Assembly: GCF_003112535.1 (NCBI RefSeq)
Contig: NZ_BEWA01000027.1
Span: 1-64,000 of the forward strand
Reading direction: 5' to 3'
From: Streptomyces rishiriensis
GTDB lineage: Bacteria; Actinomycetota; Actinomycetes; Streptomycetales; Streptomycetaceae
DNA length: 64,000 nucleotides
The notes beneath the pieces were generated by a model. That model did no database searches and was not told the DNA's origin. It was given only the letters and a program-made list of their open reading frames with translations. Position 1 is the first letter of the stretch. Each line of letters starts with the position of its first letter. Made by a program: the position numbers and the translations under genes. This document shows, in pieces, positions 8,568-17,404 of this stretch.

Positions 8568-9479
8568 ATGGGCGTAAGCCGAGAGGCACACGAGTTCGCG
8601 GAGTTCCTCGCGAGCGTGAGCGCGAAGTCGTCGACACCCGGTCTCGACCTGGCCGTCATCCGCGACATCGTGGACTCGAACCACAAGGCATCGACCGAGC
8701 CGGAAGGCGTCACGTACGCCGAGGTGGACGCGGGCGGCGTTCCCGCCCTCTGGGCCATCCCCGAGGGCGCCGACCCCGACAAGGCACTGCTCCACTTCCA
8801 CTTCGGCGGATCCGTCACCGCCTCCATGCACTCGGACCGCAAGGCCGCCGGCCACATCGCGAAGGCAGCCGGAGCCCGCTCCCTCGTCGTGGACTTCCGC
8901 CTGGCGCCCGAACACCCCTACCCGGCGCAGCTCGACGACGCCGAGACGGCGTACCGGTGGCTGCTCTCGCAGGGCTACGAGCCGCGGAACATCGGCAGCA
9001 CGGGCCACTCGATCGGCGGCACCCTCGCGGTGATGCTCCCGCTGCGCCTGCTCGCGAAGGGCGAGGCGACGCCGGGCGCGATCGTCAGCGTCTCGCCGTG
9101 GACCGACCTCACCATCCAGAACGCGTCGGTGGACGAGAACGAGGACAACGACAAGATGCTCAGCAGGAGCACCCTCGAACTCTTCCGAGGAGCCTGGCTG
9201 CAGGATCCCGCCGTGGACTTCACCGACCCCGCGATCAGCATCGCGAACGCCGATCTGACCGGCCTGCCGCCCACGACCGTCCACTACGGCGAGTACGAGA
9301 CCCTCGCCGACGACGGCGCCGAACTCGGCCGGCGCCTCGCGGACTTCAAGGTCACCTCAGAGGTCCACCCGATGCCCGAAGGGCAGCACTCGTTCATCCT
9401 GGGCGCCGGGCGCGTACCCGAGGTGGACCAGGCGATCCAGCAGATGGGCCAATGGCTGCGCAAGCACCTCGGCGCGTGA
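8568..9479 (+). CDS. Alpha/beta hydrolase, hormone-sensitive-lipase family esterase
   Basis: A 303-residue esterase. HFGGS at 78-82 replaces the usual HGGG oxyanion motif, followed by the family signature DFRLAPEHPYPA at 109-120. The nucleophile elbow is GHSIGG with Ser148, the acid is in ETLADDGAE (Asp248/249) and the histidine is His274 in GQHSF. The ATG follows GAAGGAG. The HSL family hydrolyses short acyl esters and lactones in the cytosol. It may be transcribed with prpE, 185 bases downstream, but the gap is long. Confidence 0.88.
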   Translation: MGVSREAHEFAEFLASVSAKSSTPGLDLAVIRDIVDSNHKASTEPEGVTYAEVDAGGVPALWAIPEGADPDKALLHFHFGGSVTASMHSDRKAAGHIAKAAGARSLVVDFRLAPEHPYPAQLDDAETAYRWLLSQGYEPRNIGSTGHSIGGTLAVMLPLRLLAKGEATPGAIVSVSPWTDLTIQNASVDENEDNDKMLSRSTLELFRGAWLQDPAVDFTDPAISIANADLTGLPPTTVHYGEYETLADDGAELGRRLADFKVTSEVHPMPEGQHSFILGAGRVPEVDQAIQQMGQWLRKHLGA

Positions 9480-9664
9480 GCTGAAGGCACACTGGGCGGA
9501 GCGGCCCTTCGGCCGGACCGCCGCACCACCGCGATGCCGGTGACCGGTTCCCGCCGGTCGCCGGCATCCTGCCAGACCATGTCGGCCGGCATGCGGTGCC
9601 TGTGTCCGACACGGTTCCCCACCCAGCCACATCACCGTCCCTTGATGCCACAAAGGAGTGCGCG

Positions 9665-11554
9665 ATGGGAACATACGAAGATGTCTTCCGCGCCAGTACC
9701 GAGGACCCGGAGAGCTTCTGGCTGAAGGCGGCGGAGGGCATCGACTGGGATGTCACTCCGCGACGCGCTCTGGAATCCTCGGGCGCACCCTTCTACCGCT
9801 GGTTTCCCGACGGACGGCTCAACGTCTGCTTCAACGCGCTCGACCGGCACATCGAAGCCGGCCGGGGCGAGCAACCCGCGCTCGTCCACGACTCCCCTGT
9901 GACCGGCACCCGGCGCACCTACACCTACGAACAGCTGAGGGACGAGGTGGCGGCCTTCGCCGGAGCGCTCGCACAGCTCGGCGTGGGACACGGCGACCGC
10001 GTGGTCGTCTACATGCCGATGGTCCCCGAGGCCGTTGTCGCGATGCTGGCCTGCGCACGCATCGGCGCGGTCCACTCGGTCGTCTTCGGCGGGTTCGCCC
10101 CTCGTGAACTCGCGCTTCGCATCGACGACGCCGCCCCCAAGGTGGTCGTCTCCGCCTCCTGCGGCATCGAGGGCAAGCGGGTCATCGCGTACAAGCCCCT
10201 GCTCGACCAGGCGATCGAGCTCGCGGGCCACAAGCCGGAGAAGAGCGTGATCCTGCAACGCCCACAGGAGACGGCCGAGTTGGGGCCTCACGATCTCGAC
10301 TGGGCCGACCTGGTGGCTACCGCGCCACCGGCCGACTGTGTTCCCGTCCCCGCAACCGACCCCCTCTACATCCTCTACACCTCCGGAACCACCGGAAAGC
10401 CCAAGGGAGTCGTGCGTGACTGCGGCGGCTACGCGGTCGCCCTCCACTGGTCGATGGGGGCCGTGTACGACGTGGGCCCGGGCGAGACCATGTTCACCGG
10501 CTCCGATGTCGGCTGGGTCGTCGGCCACTCGTACATCGTCTACGCGCCCTTGCTGGTCGGCGCGACCACGGTGCTGTACGAGGGCAAGCCGGTCGGCACC
10601 CCGGACGCGGGCCAGTTCTGGCGGGTGGCCGCCGAGTACCGGGTCAAGACCATGTTCACGGCGCCCACCGCCTTCCGAGCGATCAGGAAGGAGGACCCGA
10701 AGGGGACGCTCACCGCCGGCTACGACCTCTCCCACCTGCGCTATCTCTTCCTGGCCGGTGAGCGCCTCGACCCGGAGACCTATCACTGGGCGAGCGACCT
10801 GCTGGGCGTCCCGGTGATCGACCACTGGTGGCAGACCGAGACCGGCTGGCCCATCGTCGCCAACCCGGTGGGCATCGAAGCCGCCCCCCTCAAGCCCGGC
10901 TCCCCGACCCGCCCGCTGCCGGGCTGGGACGTCCGCGTCCTCGACGCTTCGGGCAAACCGGTGCCCGCGGGCGTCGACGGCGCGATCGTCGTGAGGCTTC
11001 CCCTGCCGCCCGGCGCGCTCCCCACTCTCTGGCAGGACGACGACCGCTACGTCGCCTCCTACCTCTCCGCCTACGACGGGTACTACCTCACCGGCGACAG
11101 CGGACACATCGACGACGACGGCTACGTCTTCGTCATGGGCCGCACCGACGATGTCATCAATGTCGCCGGACACCGGCTGTCCACCGGCAGCATGGAAGAG
11201 GCCCTGGCCGCCCACCCCGACGTCGCCGAATGCGCCGTCATCGGCGTCGCCGACGAACTCAAGGGACAGATCCCGCGCGGCTTCGTCGTCCTGAAAGCCG
11301 GCAGCGACCGCGAACCGGGCGAGGTCGAGGCCGAACTCGTCCAGCTCGTACGCGAGCGCATCGGCGCCGTCGCCTCCCTCAAGGACGTCACGGTCGTGGC
11401 CGCCCTGCCCAAGACTCGCTCGGGGAAGATCCTCCGCAAGACGATGCGCGGCATCGCCGACGGCCACGACGAACCCATCCCCTCCACCGTGGACGACCCC
11501 GGTGTCATCGAGACCCTGCGCCCTGTTCTCCGCCGCGCCGGTCACACCCCGTGA
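9665..11554 (+). CDS. prpE: Propionyl-CoA synthetase (AMP-forming)
   Basis: A 629-residue acyl-CoA synthetase. The P-loop-like motif YTSGTTGKPKGVVRD at about 236-250, with the RDCGGYAVALHWSM continuation, is the feature that separates PrpE from acetyl-CoA synthetase. Further motifs are the GSDVGWVVGHSYIVYAPL block, the WWQTETGWP substrate-site segment and C-terminal KTRSGKILRKTMRG with the catalytic lysine. It activates propionate (and weakly acetate) using ATP and CoA. No methylcitrate genes are adjacent, so it may feed the methylmalonyl-CoA route. Confidence 0.9.
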   Translation: MGTYEDVFRASTEDPESFWLKAAEGIDWDVTPRRALESSGAPFYRWFPDGRLNVCFNALDRHIEAGRGEQPALVHDSPVTGTRRTYTYEQLRDEVAAFAGALAQLGVGHGDRVVVYMPMVPEAVVAMLACARIGAVHSVVFGGFAPRELALRIDDAAPKVVVSASCGIEGKRVIAYKPLLDQAIELAGHKPEKSVILQRPQETAELGPHDLDWADLVATAPPADCVPVPATDPLYILYTSGTTGKPKGVVRDCGGYAVALHWSMGAVYDVGPGETMFTGSDVGWVVGHSYIVYAPLLVGATTVLYEGKPVGTPDAGQFWRVAAEYRVKTMFTAPTAFRAIRKEDPKGTLTAGYDLSHLRYLFLAGERLDPETYHWASDLLGVPVIDHWWQTETGWPIVANPVGIEAAPLKPGSPTRPLPGWDVRVLDASGKPVPAGVDGAIVVRLPLPPGALPTLWQDDDRYVASYLSAYDGYYLTGDSGHIDDDGYVFVMGRTDDVINVAGHRLSTGSMEEALAAHPDVAECAVIGVADELKGQIPRGFVVLKAGSDREPGEVEAELVQLVRERIGAVASLKDVTVVAALPKTRSGKILRKTMRGIADGHDEPIPSTVDDPGVIETLRPVLRRAGHTP

Positions 11555-11555
11555 T

Positions 11556-11925
11556 CGGTCGCGTGGAAGGCCGCGCACCGTTCGGTCAGCGGCCACCAGG
11601 GACGGTACGAGATGCGGGAGATCGCCAACGCGCTCCTCTACCAGGGCCGCACCGGCTGCCAGTGGGACCTGCTTCCGCACGACCTGCCGCCGGGCGGCGC
11701 GGTGATGTACCAACTTCGCCAAGTGGCGCGACGACGGCACCGACCAGACCATCCACGACCTGCTGCGCTGGCAGGTGCGGGAGATGGCGCGGCGGAAATC
11801 GGACCCGAGCCTGGTGGTGCTCGACACCCAGAGCATGCATGCGGCGGCCGGGTGCCCGCGGAGTCGACGGGGTGTGATGCGGCAAAAAAGTACCGGTCCG
11901 CAAGCGCGGCCTGGCGCAGCACATG
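11556..11925 (+). pseudogene. IS5-family transposase relic
   Basis: Three frames contribute pieces of one DDE transposase: MREIANALLYQGRTGCQWDL, then FAKWRDDGTDQTIHDLLRWQ, then SLVVLDTQSMHAAAG (the first DDE Asp is in LDTQS), then ESTGCDAAKK. There are at least two frameshifts, one at a run of six A near 11884, and everything after the first catalytic motif is gone. The remnant runs straight into the small winged-helix gene that follows. Confidence 0.8.
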
Positions 11926-12342
11926 ACCGGCGGGGAGCTGACCCTCGGGGCGGTGCCGGCCCGGCTGGAGGAGCGGGAACGGGAGATCGCCGCGCTGGCC
12001 GAGACGACCGGAGAGCAGATCGAGCAGCTGACCGCACGGCTGGACGAGCTCGGCAGGGCCGCTGAGGAGATCCGGATCACCCGCAAGACACTGCTGGAGC
12101 TGCCCGATCCGCAGCCACCCGCACCGCCGGCGCCGAAGCTGCCCGACCATCCGGCCTACCGGCAGATCCTGGCAGTATTCACCGCGGCCGACGCTCCGCT
12201 GCGGGCGCGGCAGGTGTGCGAGGCGATGGACATGGAGATCGCCAACACCTTCAACAACACCCGCCTGAAGCTCAAGCGGCTGACCGAGCGCGGAATCCTG
12301 GTCGAGACCGGGCAGGGTTCGTTCACCCAGCCGCAGCCGTAG
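11923..12342 (+). CDS. Coiled-coil plus winged-helix small protein
   Basis: A 139-residue protein of unknown function. Residues 12-60 form a charged, heptad-like helix (LEEREREIAALAETTGEQ onward). A proline-rich linker (PDPQPPAPPAPKLP) follows, then a C-terminal winged-helix-like domain with LRARQVCEAMDMEIANTFN and a KLKRLTERGILV wing. A truncated relative lies at 13170-13478. It directly follows an IS5 relic, so it may travel with mobile DNA. DNA binding is inferred from the fold only. Confidence 0.6.
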   Translation: MTGGELTLGAVPARLEEREREIAALAETTGEQIEQLTARLDELGRAAEEIRITRKTLLELPDPQPPAPPAPKLPDHPAYRQILAVFTAADAPLRARQVCEAMDMEIANTFNNTRLKLKRLTERGILVETGQGSFTQPQP

Positions 12343-12359
12343 CCGCCCGGCGGCTGCGG
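12331..12359. terminator. GC-rich hairpin between convergent genes
   Basis: Perfect 9-bp arms CCGCAGCCG (12331-12339) and CGGCTGCGG (12351-12359) overlap the end of the winged-helix gene and precede the convergent SnoaL-like gene. There is no T tract, so its strength is uncertain. Confidence 0.45.
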
Positions 12360-12415
12360 CCGGCCCGCCTGCCCCTCCCCAAAGGGGGAAACAGGCATCA
12401 ACTCACGTAACCCTC

Positions 12416-12844
12416 TCAGGATTGCAACTGGGCGAAGAGCGTCGCCAGGTCGATGAGGCCCCAGTGGTCGGTGAGCTTCCCGTCGGCCACCTTGAACATG
12501 CGGACCTCCAGCACCTTGATCGATCGGCCGGTGGCGGGAGTGCCGTTGAAGGACCCGGTGTTCGTGCCGGTGAGGATGAAGCTGATCGCGAACCAATCGT
12601 CCTCGGCGACGACACGGACCGGCGTGGCGGCGAAGTCGGGGACCGCGTCAAGGAACGACGCAAGCACCGCGCGGGCCTCCTCGAGGCCGGTGGTGGTGCC
12701 ATCGGCGGCGTGGTTGCGGAAGTCCGGCGCGTACAGGGCGAACAGGGCGTCGAGGTCGCGCAGGTTGACGCGCCTGACGTACTCATCGGCAAGCCGGTGC
12801 AAGTCGGCGGCGGACGTTCGGGGCTCGGCGTTCGAGGAAGACAT
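12416..12844 (-). CDS. SnoaL-like / NTF2-fold ester cyclase family protein
   Basis: A 142-residue single-domain protein of the SnoaL-like NTF2 fold. The pattern LADEYVRRVNLRDLDALFAL, then YAPDFRNHAADG, then EDDWFAISFILTGTNTG and a KVADGKLTDHWGLID tail is typical of this family. Members range from polyketide cyclases to isomerase-like or binding proteins; the reaction here cannot be assigned. The ATG follows GGAG by seven bases. A perfect TTACGATCGTAA palindrome lies 188 bases upstream. Confidence 0.8.
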   Translation of the reverse strand: MSSSNAEPRTSAADLHRLADEYVRRVNLRDLDALFALYAPDFRNHAADGTTTGLEEARAVLASFLDAVPDFAATPVRVVAEDDWFAISFILTGTNTGSFNGTPATGRSIKVLEVRMFKVADGKLTDHWGLIDLATLFAQLQS

Positions 12845-13031
12845 GCGCTTCTCCAATGTGGATGGACGGAGCGGCTCCGCCCCGGTGACGGACAGGGGAA
12901 TCGGATCGAACAGGCGGGTTGGACGAGCAGGGTCTGGCACGTTTCCGACTTGCGCGAGTGCGACCGCCCCTTCCGAGCCCGGGACCCACCGGTCACGAGC
13001 GTCATCACGGGGAGGACGACCACTCATTACC

Positions 13032-13043
13032 TTACGATCGTAA
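13032..13043. promoter_or_regulatory. TTACGNNCGTAA operator, copy 1 (perfect palindrome)
   Basis: TTACGATCGTAA, upstream of the SnoaL-like gene. Near-identical sites precede the Old Yellow Enzyme gene (13964), TetR-A (16489) and TetR-B (18071), which suggests control by TetR-A or TetR-B. Confidence 0.6.
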
Positions 13044-13169
13044 TTCTATCGGAGCGACCGAGAGGCCGCAAGCAAGCTCCGAGGTGAGTGGGATCGTGTG
13101 GCGGCCTACCGGTCGAGCACGGGGGCACGCCGTCAGCCGTGAACGTCACGGCGGAGAACGGGGCGCAGC

Positions 13170-13478
13170 GTGTGCGGCAGAAAGCGCCCCGTCGGTAATG
13201 ACGAACACTTGACGATCAACCGGAAGACCAGCACTGCTCTCGCTGACCGTCTCCCGGCCCAGACCGCCGCGCCCGACCTGCCCGAGCACCCGAACTACCC
13301 CCGCATCCCCGTCTTCAACGAGGTCACCGGCCCCCTCCGGGCCCGTGATGCATGCGAAGCCCTCGACCACGAACCGCTGCCGAAGAACATCGATGGCACC
13401 CGCGCCGAGCTGAAACGCCTCGCCAGGCTCGACGTCCTCACCGAGGCCGACGCCGGCAGCTTCACCAGAAAGGCGTAG
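13170..13478 (+). pseudogene. Truncated winged-helix protein relic
   Basis: The second half, LPEHPNYPRIPVFNEVTGPL then RARDACEALDHEPLPKNIDG and RLDVLTEADAGSFT, matches the C-terminal domain of the protein at 11923-12342 (LPDHPAYRQILAVF, LRARQVCEAM, GSFTQ). The coiled-coil N-terminus is missing and no good ribosome site is seen. An open frame of 102 residues remains; I regard it as a decayed paralogue. Confidence 0.5.
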
Positions 13479-13554
13479 CCGACCAAGCCCCCGCGGCCAG
13501 CAGCCCTGCCCCAACCTCACCTGCAAACAGACAACACCTCACGAACCGCCCTCC

Positions 13555-13880
13555 GAGAGCTGGAGGAACTGGTCTTCACCCCCCGAACTCGCGGTCAGTG
13601 AACTCGTGGTCACCGAACTGGTGACGACCGCCATCCGCTACGGCAAGAGCCCTGTCAAACTGCGGATGATCCTTCAGTCCGCCCTGACGAGCGAATCTCC
13701 GACGCCAGCAGCACCGCCCCGCACCTGCGCCGCGCCCAGGTCTCGACGACGGCGGCCGCGGCCTGCCTCGTCGCTCACCCCACCGAATACTGGAGCACAC
13801 GGCACAACCGCAAGGACAAGGTCATCCAGGCGGAGCAGGCGGTTCCAGCTGCCGTTGCGGAACTCCCACCGCTCTGGCGT
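13555..13880 (+). pseudogene. ATP-binding (HATPase, anti-sigma/SpoIIE-type) protein relic
   Basis: Fragments in different frames give ELVTTAIRYGKSPVKLRMIL, then ASSTAPHLRRAQV, then TEYWSTRHNRKDKVIQAEQA. This order matches the C-terminal GHKL ATPase domain common in Streptomyces (N-box ELVTNAIRYG, then SDASSTAPHLRRA, then a YWSTRH tail). The original Asn of the N-box is now Thr (ELVTT) and several frameshifts interrupt it. Upstream domains are absent. Confidence 0.6.
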
Positions 13881-13963
13881 GAGGTCCTTGCGCGAGCTGC
13901 GCCGCACGGCTTCGCACCCCCTGCCGGGCCCCACTTGCCGCAGCTCACCCGAACCGCTTAGTA

Positions 13964-13975
13964 TTACGTTCGTAA
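13964..13975. promoter_or_regulatory. TTACGNNCGTAA operator, copy 2
   Basis: TTACGTTCGTAA, a perfect match to the shared palindrome, 152 bases before the Old Yellow Enzyme start at 14127. Confidence 0.6.
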
Positions 13976-14126
13976 TTTGATAGGCCACTGCCGGCTGCGA
14001 CTCGACCGGCGGGCGCAGGGCGGGTGCGTCTTCGGACCCGGAGGCAGAAGAGCCAGGTGTCCACGTCCACGCGGTGTCCGCCCCCGCCCCTTTCGGCACC
14101 ACCACACACCACCTGAGGAATCACCC

Positions 14127-15194
14127 ATGCTCAACGCCCTGTGGAACCCGACCGTCGTCGGAGAGATCGCCCTGCCGCACCGGCTGGCCATGGCCCCCCT
14201 GACCCGCAGCAGGGCCACCCCGGACGGCGTGCCGACCGAGCTGAACGCCGAGTACTACGCCCAGCGCGCCTCGCACGCGCTCATCATCACCGAGGGCACC
14301 CAGCCCTCCGCCGACGGCCAGGGCTACCCGGTGACCCCGGGCATCTACACCGAGGATCACATCGCCGGCTGGCGCAAGGTCACCGACGCCGTACACAAGG
14401 CCGGCGGACGCATCGTCATCCAGCTCATGCACGTCGGGCGCATCTCCCACCCGGACAACACCCCCCACCACCGGCAGCCGGTGGCACCCTCCGCGATCAA
14501 GCCGGCCGGCCAGACGTTCACCCCGTCCGGACTCCAGGAGATGCCGGAGCCGCGCGAACTGTCCACCGAGGAGGTCGCCGCGACGGTCGACGACTTCCGG
14601 CGCGCCGCCGCGGCCGCCATCGCGGCCGGCGCCGACGGCGTCGAGATCCACGGGGCCAACGGCTACCTGGTCAACCAGTTCCTCTTCCCCAGCGCCAACC
14701 AGCGCACGGATCAGTACGGGGGCTCCCTCGACAACCGCATCCGTTTCGCGGTGGAGGTCGCCACGGCCGTTGCCGACGAGATCGGCGCCGGCCGCACCGG
14801 CATCCGGATCTCTCCCGGCAACCCCTTCAAGCTCAACGACCTCGCGGAGAGCGACCCGCACGAGCTCTACCCGCACCTCCTGCGCGCCCTCGCCCCCCTC
14901 AACCTCGCCTACCTGCACATCGGTCACGGCGGCGACGAGGAACTCCTCTCCACCCTCCGCAAGGTGTGGCCGACCACGCTGATCCTCAACCGGGCCGGTG
15001 CCGACATCGCCGCCCGCGCCAAGGACGTCGAAGAGGGTTTGGCCGACGTCGTCACCGTCGGCACCATGGCCCTCGCCAATCCCGACCTCGTCGAGCGCGT
15101 ACGCGCCGGCGCCCCCCTGAACACCCCCGACCCCGCCACCTTCTACGGCGGCGGCGCGGCCGGCTACACCGACTACCCCACCCACGCCGCCTGA
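14127..15194 (+). CDS. Alkene reductase (Old Yellow Enzyme family)
   Basis: A 355-residue FMN-dependent ene-reductase. It opens LWNPTVVGEIALPHRLAMAP and has TRSRATPDGVPTELNAEYYA, the substrate-binding motif HGANGYLVNQFLFP near residues 176-189, the RTDQYGGSLDNRIRF block and a C-terminal FMN-phosphate segment (VGTMALANPDLVERV). This is the classical NemA/OPR-type arrangement. It reduces activated C=C bonds using NAD(P)H. The ATG follows GAGGAA. The upstream TTACGTTCGTAA suggests TetR repression relieved by an electrophile, which is inference. Confidence 0.93.
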   Translation: MLNALWNPTVVGEIALPHRLAMAPLTRSRATPDGVPTELNAEYYAQRASHALIITEGTQPSADGQGYPVTPGIYTEDHIAGWRKVTDAVHKAGGRIVIQLMHVGRISHPDNTPHHRQPVAPSAIKPAGQTFTPSGLQEMPEPRELSTEEVAATVDDFRRAAAAAIAAGADGVEIHGANGYLVNQFLFPSANQRTDQYGGSLDNRIRFAVEVATAVADEIGAGRTGIRISPGNPFKLNDLAESDPHELYPHLLRALAPLNLAYLHIGHGGDEELLSTLRKVWPTTLILNRAGADIAARAKDVEEGLADVVTVGTMALANPDLVERVRAGAPLNTPDPATFYGGGAAGYTDYPTHAA

Positions 15195-15395
15195 CGAAGA
15201 GCAGCCCGGCGACCGAGGGAACCACCACCTTCGCCGCCTCGACACAGCTGCGGCGCACGGAGGCCGGCGACCCGAGGAGTTACGGGCCGCGACCGACCTG
15301 CGCCGCAGCGGTTTCACCTCACACCCCGGCGCTCTGCGCCGCGATCGAGGCAGTGCGACGTCACGGCCCGGACCGATACCGGTCGCCGCCGAGGC

Positions 15396-15896
15396 TCACA
15401 CCTGCGAGGGTGACACCGGGAAGAGCATGCAGCTGCTGGTGGCGTGGGCGAGCAGACGGTCCGTGTCGTCGACCAACTGCGCCTGGGCCAGGGCGGTTTT
15501 ACGGCCCTTGCTGACCACCGTGCCGATGGCGCGTACCGTGCCCGTGTCCGCGGTGATCCGTCGCAGGAACTTCACCGTGAGGTCGAGCGAGGTGTACGCA
15601 ACACCCTGCGGAAGGGTCGACTGGACCGCGCAGCCGGCCGCCGAGTCGAGCAGGGTGGCGAAGATGCCGCCGTGCACGCTGCCGATCGGGTTGTAGTGCT
15701 CCTCACCCGGTGTCAGGGAGAAGACCGCCCTGCCGGGCTCCACCTCGCTCAGAGTGAAGTCGATGGAGTAATTGATGGGCGGCGCCGGCAGTCGCCCCGC
15801 CTGCAACTCACGCAGGAAGTCGATGCCGGCCATGCGTCCGGCGGCTTCCGCCAGGATCGCGGGATCTTCCCATTGATACGTACGCGTTCGTCCCAC
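15396..15896 (-). CDS. PaaI-family hotdog-fold thioesterase
   Basis: A 166-residue hotdog-fold protein. The catalytic signature is NPIGSVHGGIFATLLDSAAG at 69-88, with Asn69, the HGG turn and an Asp (84) in the long helix, followed by SLDLTVKFLRRI. Family members hydrolyse acyl-CoA thioesters. It starts at a GTG preceded by GGAGGG. It is divergent from the HxlR gene with only 62 bases between them, so HxlR is its likely regulator. Confidence 0.87.
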   Translation of the reverse strand: MGRTRTYQWEDPAILAEAAGRMAGIDFLRELQAGRLPAPPINYSIDFTLSEVEPGRAVFSLTPGEEHYNPIGSVHGGIFATLLDSAAGCAVQSTLPQGVAYTSLDLTVKFLRRITADTGTVRAIGTVVSKGRKTALAQAQLVDDTDRLLAHATSSCMLFPVSPSQV

Positions 15897-15958
15897 GGCC
15901 GGGCACCCTCCATCTGACTTTTGAAAACGAAGCTAGTTTCCCGCTCGCCTGACTGTCA

Positions 15959-16456
15959 ATGACGAAGCCAGACCCTTACGCTGGCGGGATGGAGTGGCTT
16001 GAGGCGAGCACGGAGAACTGCCCCGTCCAGCGCACGCTCGACGTGGTCGGAGAGAAATGGACGTTGCTGATCTTGCGTGACGCCGTCAACGGAGTCCGCC
16101 GCTTCGACGACTTCCACCGCCACATCGGCCTGTCGGAAGCCGTCCTCAGCGACCGCCTCCGGAAGCTGATCGCGGCCGGCATCCTGAAGACCGTCCCCTA
16201 CCAGGAGCCGGGCAGCCGCTCCCGCAACGAGTACCGCCTGACCCGCAAGGGCTGGGATCTGTGGCCTGTCCTGATGGCGCTGAGCCAGTGGGGCGAGGCG
16301 TACGCCCTCGGCCCCGAGGGGCCTGTACTGGACATCCGTCACACCGACTGCGACGCCCCGGTCCGCGTCGTCGTCGAGTGTTCCGCGGAGCACTCCACCC
16401 TCAGCCCCGCGGAAGTCACCGCCCGACTCGGACCCGGTGCCCGCATCCGGTCGTGA
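15959..16456 (+). CDS. HxlR family transcriptional regulator
   Basis: A 165-residue HxlR-type winged-helix regulator. The family core is clear: ENCPVQRTLDVVGEKWTLLI, then FDDFHRHIGLSEAVLSDRLR and RNEYRLTRKGWDLWPVLMAL. The ENC cysteine near residue 21 could sense electrophiles or oxidants, as in redox-responsive relatives. The first ATG lacks a ribosome site; an in-frame ATG at 15989 (MEWLEASTENC) is an equally good start. It faces the thioesterase gene across a short shared promoter region containing GAAAACGAAGCTAGTTTC. Confidence 0.9.
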   Translation: MTKPDPYAGGMEWLEASTENCPVQRTLDVVGEKWTLLILRDAVNGVRRFDDFHRHIGLSEAVLSDRLRKLIAAGILKTVPYQEPGSRSRNEYRLTRKGWDLWPVLMALSQWGEAYALGPEGPVLDIRHTDCDAPVRVVVECSAEHSTLSPAEVTARLGPGARIRS

Positions 16457-16488
16457 GCACGCCGGTCATGGGGTCGCCGGTCATGATA

Positions 16489-16500
16489 TTACGTGCGTCA
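16489..16500. promoter_or_regulatory. TTACGNNCGTAA operator, copy 3
   Basis: TTACGTGCGTCA, 11 of 12 matches, 29 bases before the TetR-A start. It suggests autoregulation. Confidence 0.5.
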
Positions 16501-16528
16501 GGCCATGGATTACCCTTGAGTGCGAAGC

Positions 16529-17131
16529 ATGGCCTTACGGAGCGAACGGAGAAAGCTCGTGGTGCGCTACGCCAAGGAGCACAAGCAGGTGACGCGGCGA
16601 CGCATCATCGAAAAGGCCGGCCACCGGTTCAAGCAGGACGGCATCGACGGCTCGGGTATCTCCACGCTGATGGCGGACGCGGGGCTCACCAACGGAGCCT
16701 TCTACGCCCACTTCGCGTCCAAGGACGACCTCGTCGCCCATGTGGTGGCCGAAGAACTGCACACGCAGGTCGCGAGTTACAGCACCCTGCGGCCCGGCCG
16801 CCCGGGACTCGAGGACCTCATCCGCGAGTACCTGTCTCCCGAGCACCGGGACCACCCCGGCCTCGGATGCCCCTCCGCCGCCCTTCTCGACGAGATCGGC
16901 CGCTGCGAGGACGGGACCAGGCAGGCCTACAGCGACGGCGCGCGGGCCATCCTGGAGGAGATCTCCGCCCGCCTGACACCCGAGGACCCGCGGTCCGCTC
17001 AGGCCAAGGCCATCGGGCTGTTCACCATGCTGGTGGGGACGATGCAGCTGTCCCGCGCCCTGTCCGACCAGAAGCGCGCCGATGAGGTCCTTGAGCTGGG
17101 GATCGAGAACGCTCTCGCGTTCATGGGGTGA
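16529..17131 (+). CDS. TetR family transcriptional regulator (TetR-A)
   Basis: A 200-residue TetR regulator. The HTH region reads KQDGIDGSGISTLMADAGLT then NGAFYAHFASKDDLVAHVVA, matching the subgroup with a C-terminal CPSAALLDEIGR segment. It is closely related to TetR-B (17405-18064), sharing VRYxKEHKQ, GIDGSGISTLM, LTNGAFY and LSRAL. The ATG is chosen over the in-frame GTG nine bases upstream because alignment with TetR-B starts inside; neither has a strong ribosome site. A near-consensus operator lies 29 bases upstream. Confidence 0.87.
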   Translation: MALRSERRKLVVRYAKEHKQVTRRRIIEKAGHRFKQDGIDGSGISTLMADAGLTNGAFYAHFASKDDLVAHVVAEELHTQVASYSTLRPGRPGLEDLIREYLSPEHRDHPGLGCPSAALLDEIGRCEDGTRQAYSDGARAILEEISARLTPEDPRSAQAKAIGLFTMLVGTMQLSRALSDQKRADEVLELGIENALAFMG

Positions 17132-17150
17132 GGCGGAAGGCGAGGTCGCG

Positions 17151-17370
17151 TCAGTGAACGGGCGCCTCGAGCCGCTCGCCCAAAGGGCGCCACGCCCCTG
17201 AGGCACCACCCTCGGCCCAGACTACGACCGCACCGCACGCCTTTTGCCGCTCGAGGAACTCGAGAACCGTCTCCACGAACTGCCCGTGGAACTGGAAGAT
17301 GCCGCCATGGCCGGCGTCGGGGTAGAGGACCAACTCGCCGTTCGGCACTCGCGCGCCAGGTCGACCGAGT
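17151..17370 (-). pseudogene. C-terminal relic of a third alpha/beta hydrolase
   Basis: The reverse strand encodes NGELVLYPDAGHGGIFQFHG and then FVETVLEFLERQ, the catalytic-histidine region and last helix of the hydrolases at 3648-4514 and 18437-19309. There is no nucleophile half; the sequence upstream becomes the end of TetR-B. The arrangement suggests a lost TetR-B/hydrolase pairing. Confidence 0.75.
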
Positions 17371-17404
17371 TCCGGGTCGGAACCATCCAAGGGGTGCGGG
17401 TGTG

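Noticed and set aside
9632..12037. An 801-codon reverse-strand frame opposite prpE
   Set aside because: Low-complexity Val/Gly/Asp-rich translation, no ribosome site, and prpE on the other strand has complete family motifs.
15195..15395. Possible regulator relic between the Old Yellow Enzyme and thioesterase genes
   Set aside because: Short translated fragments are plausible but no ordered family motifs could be assembled.
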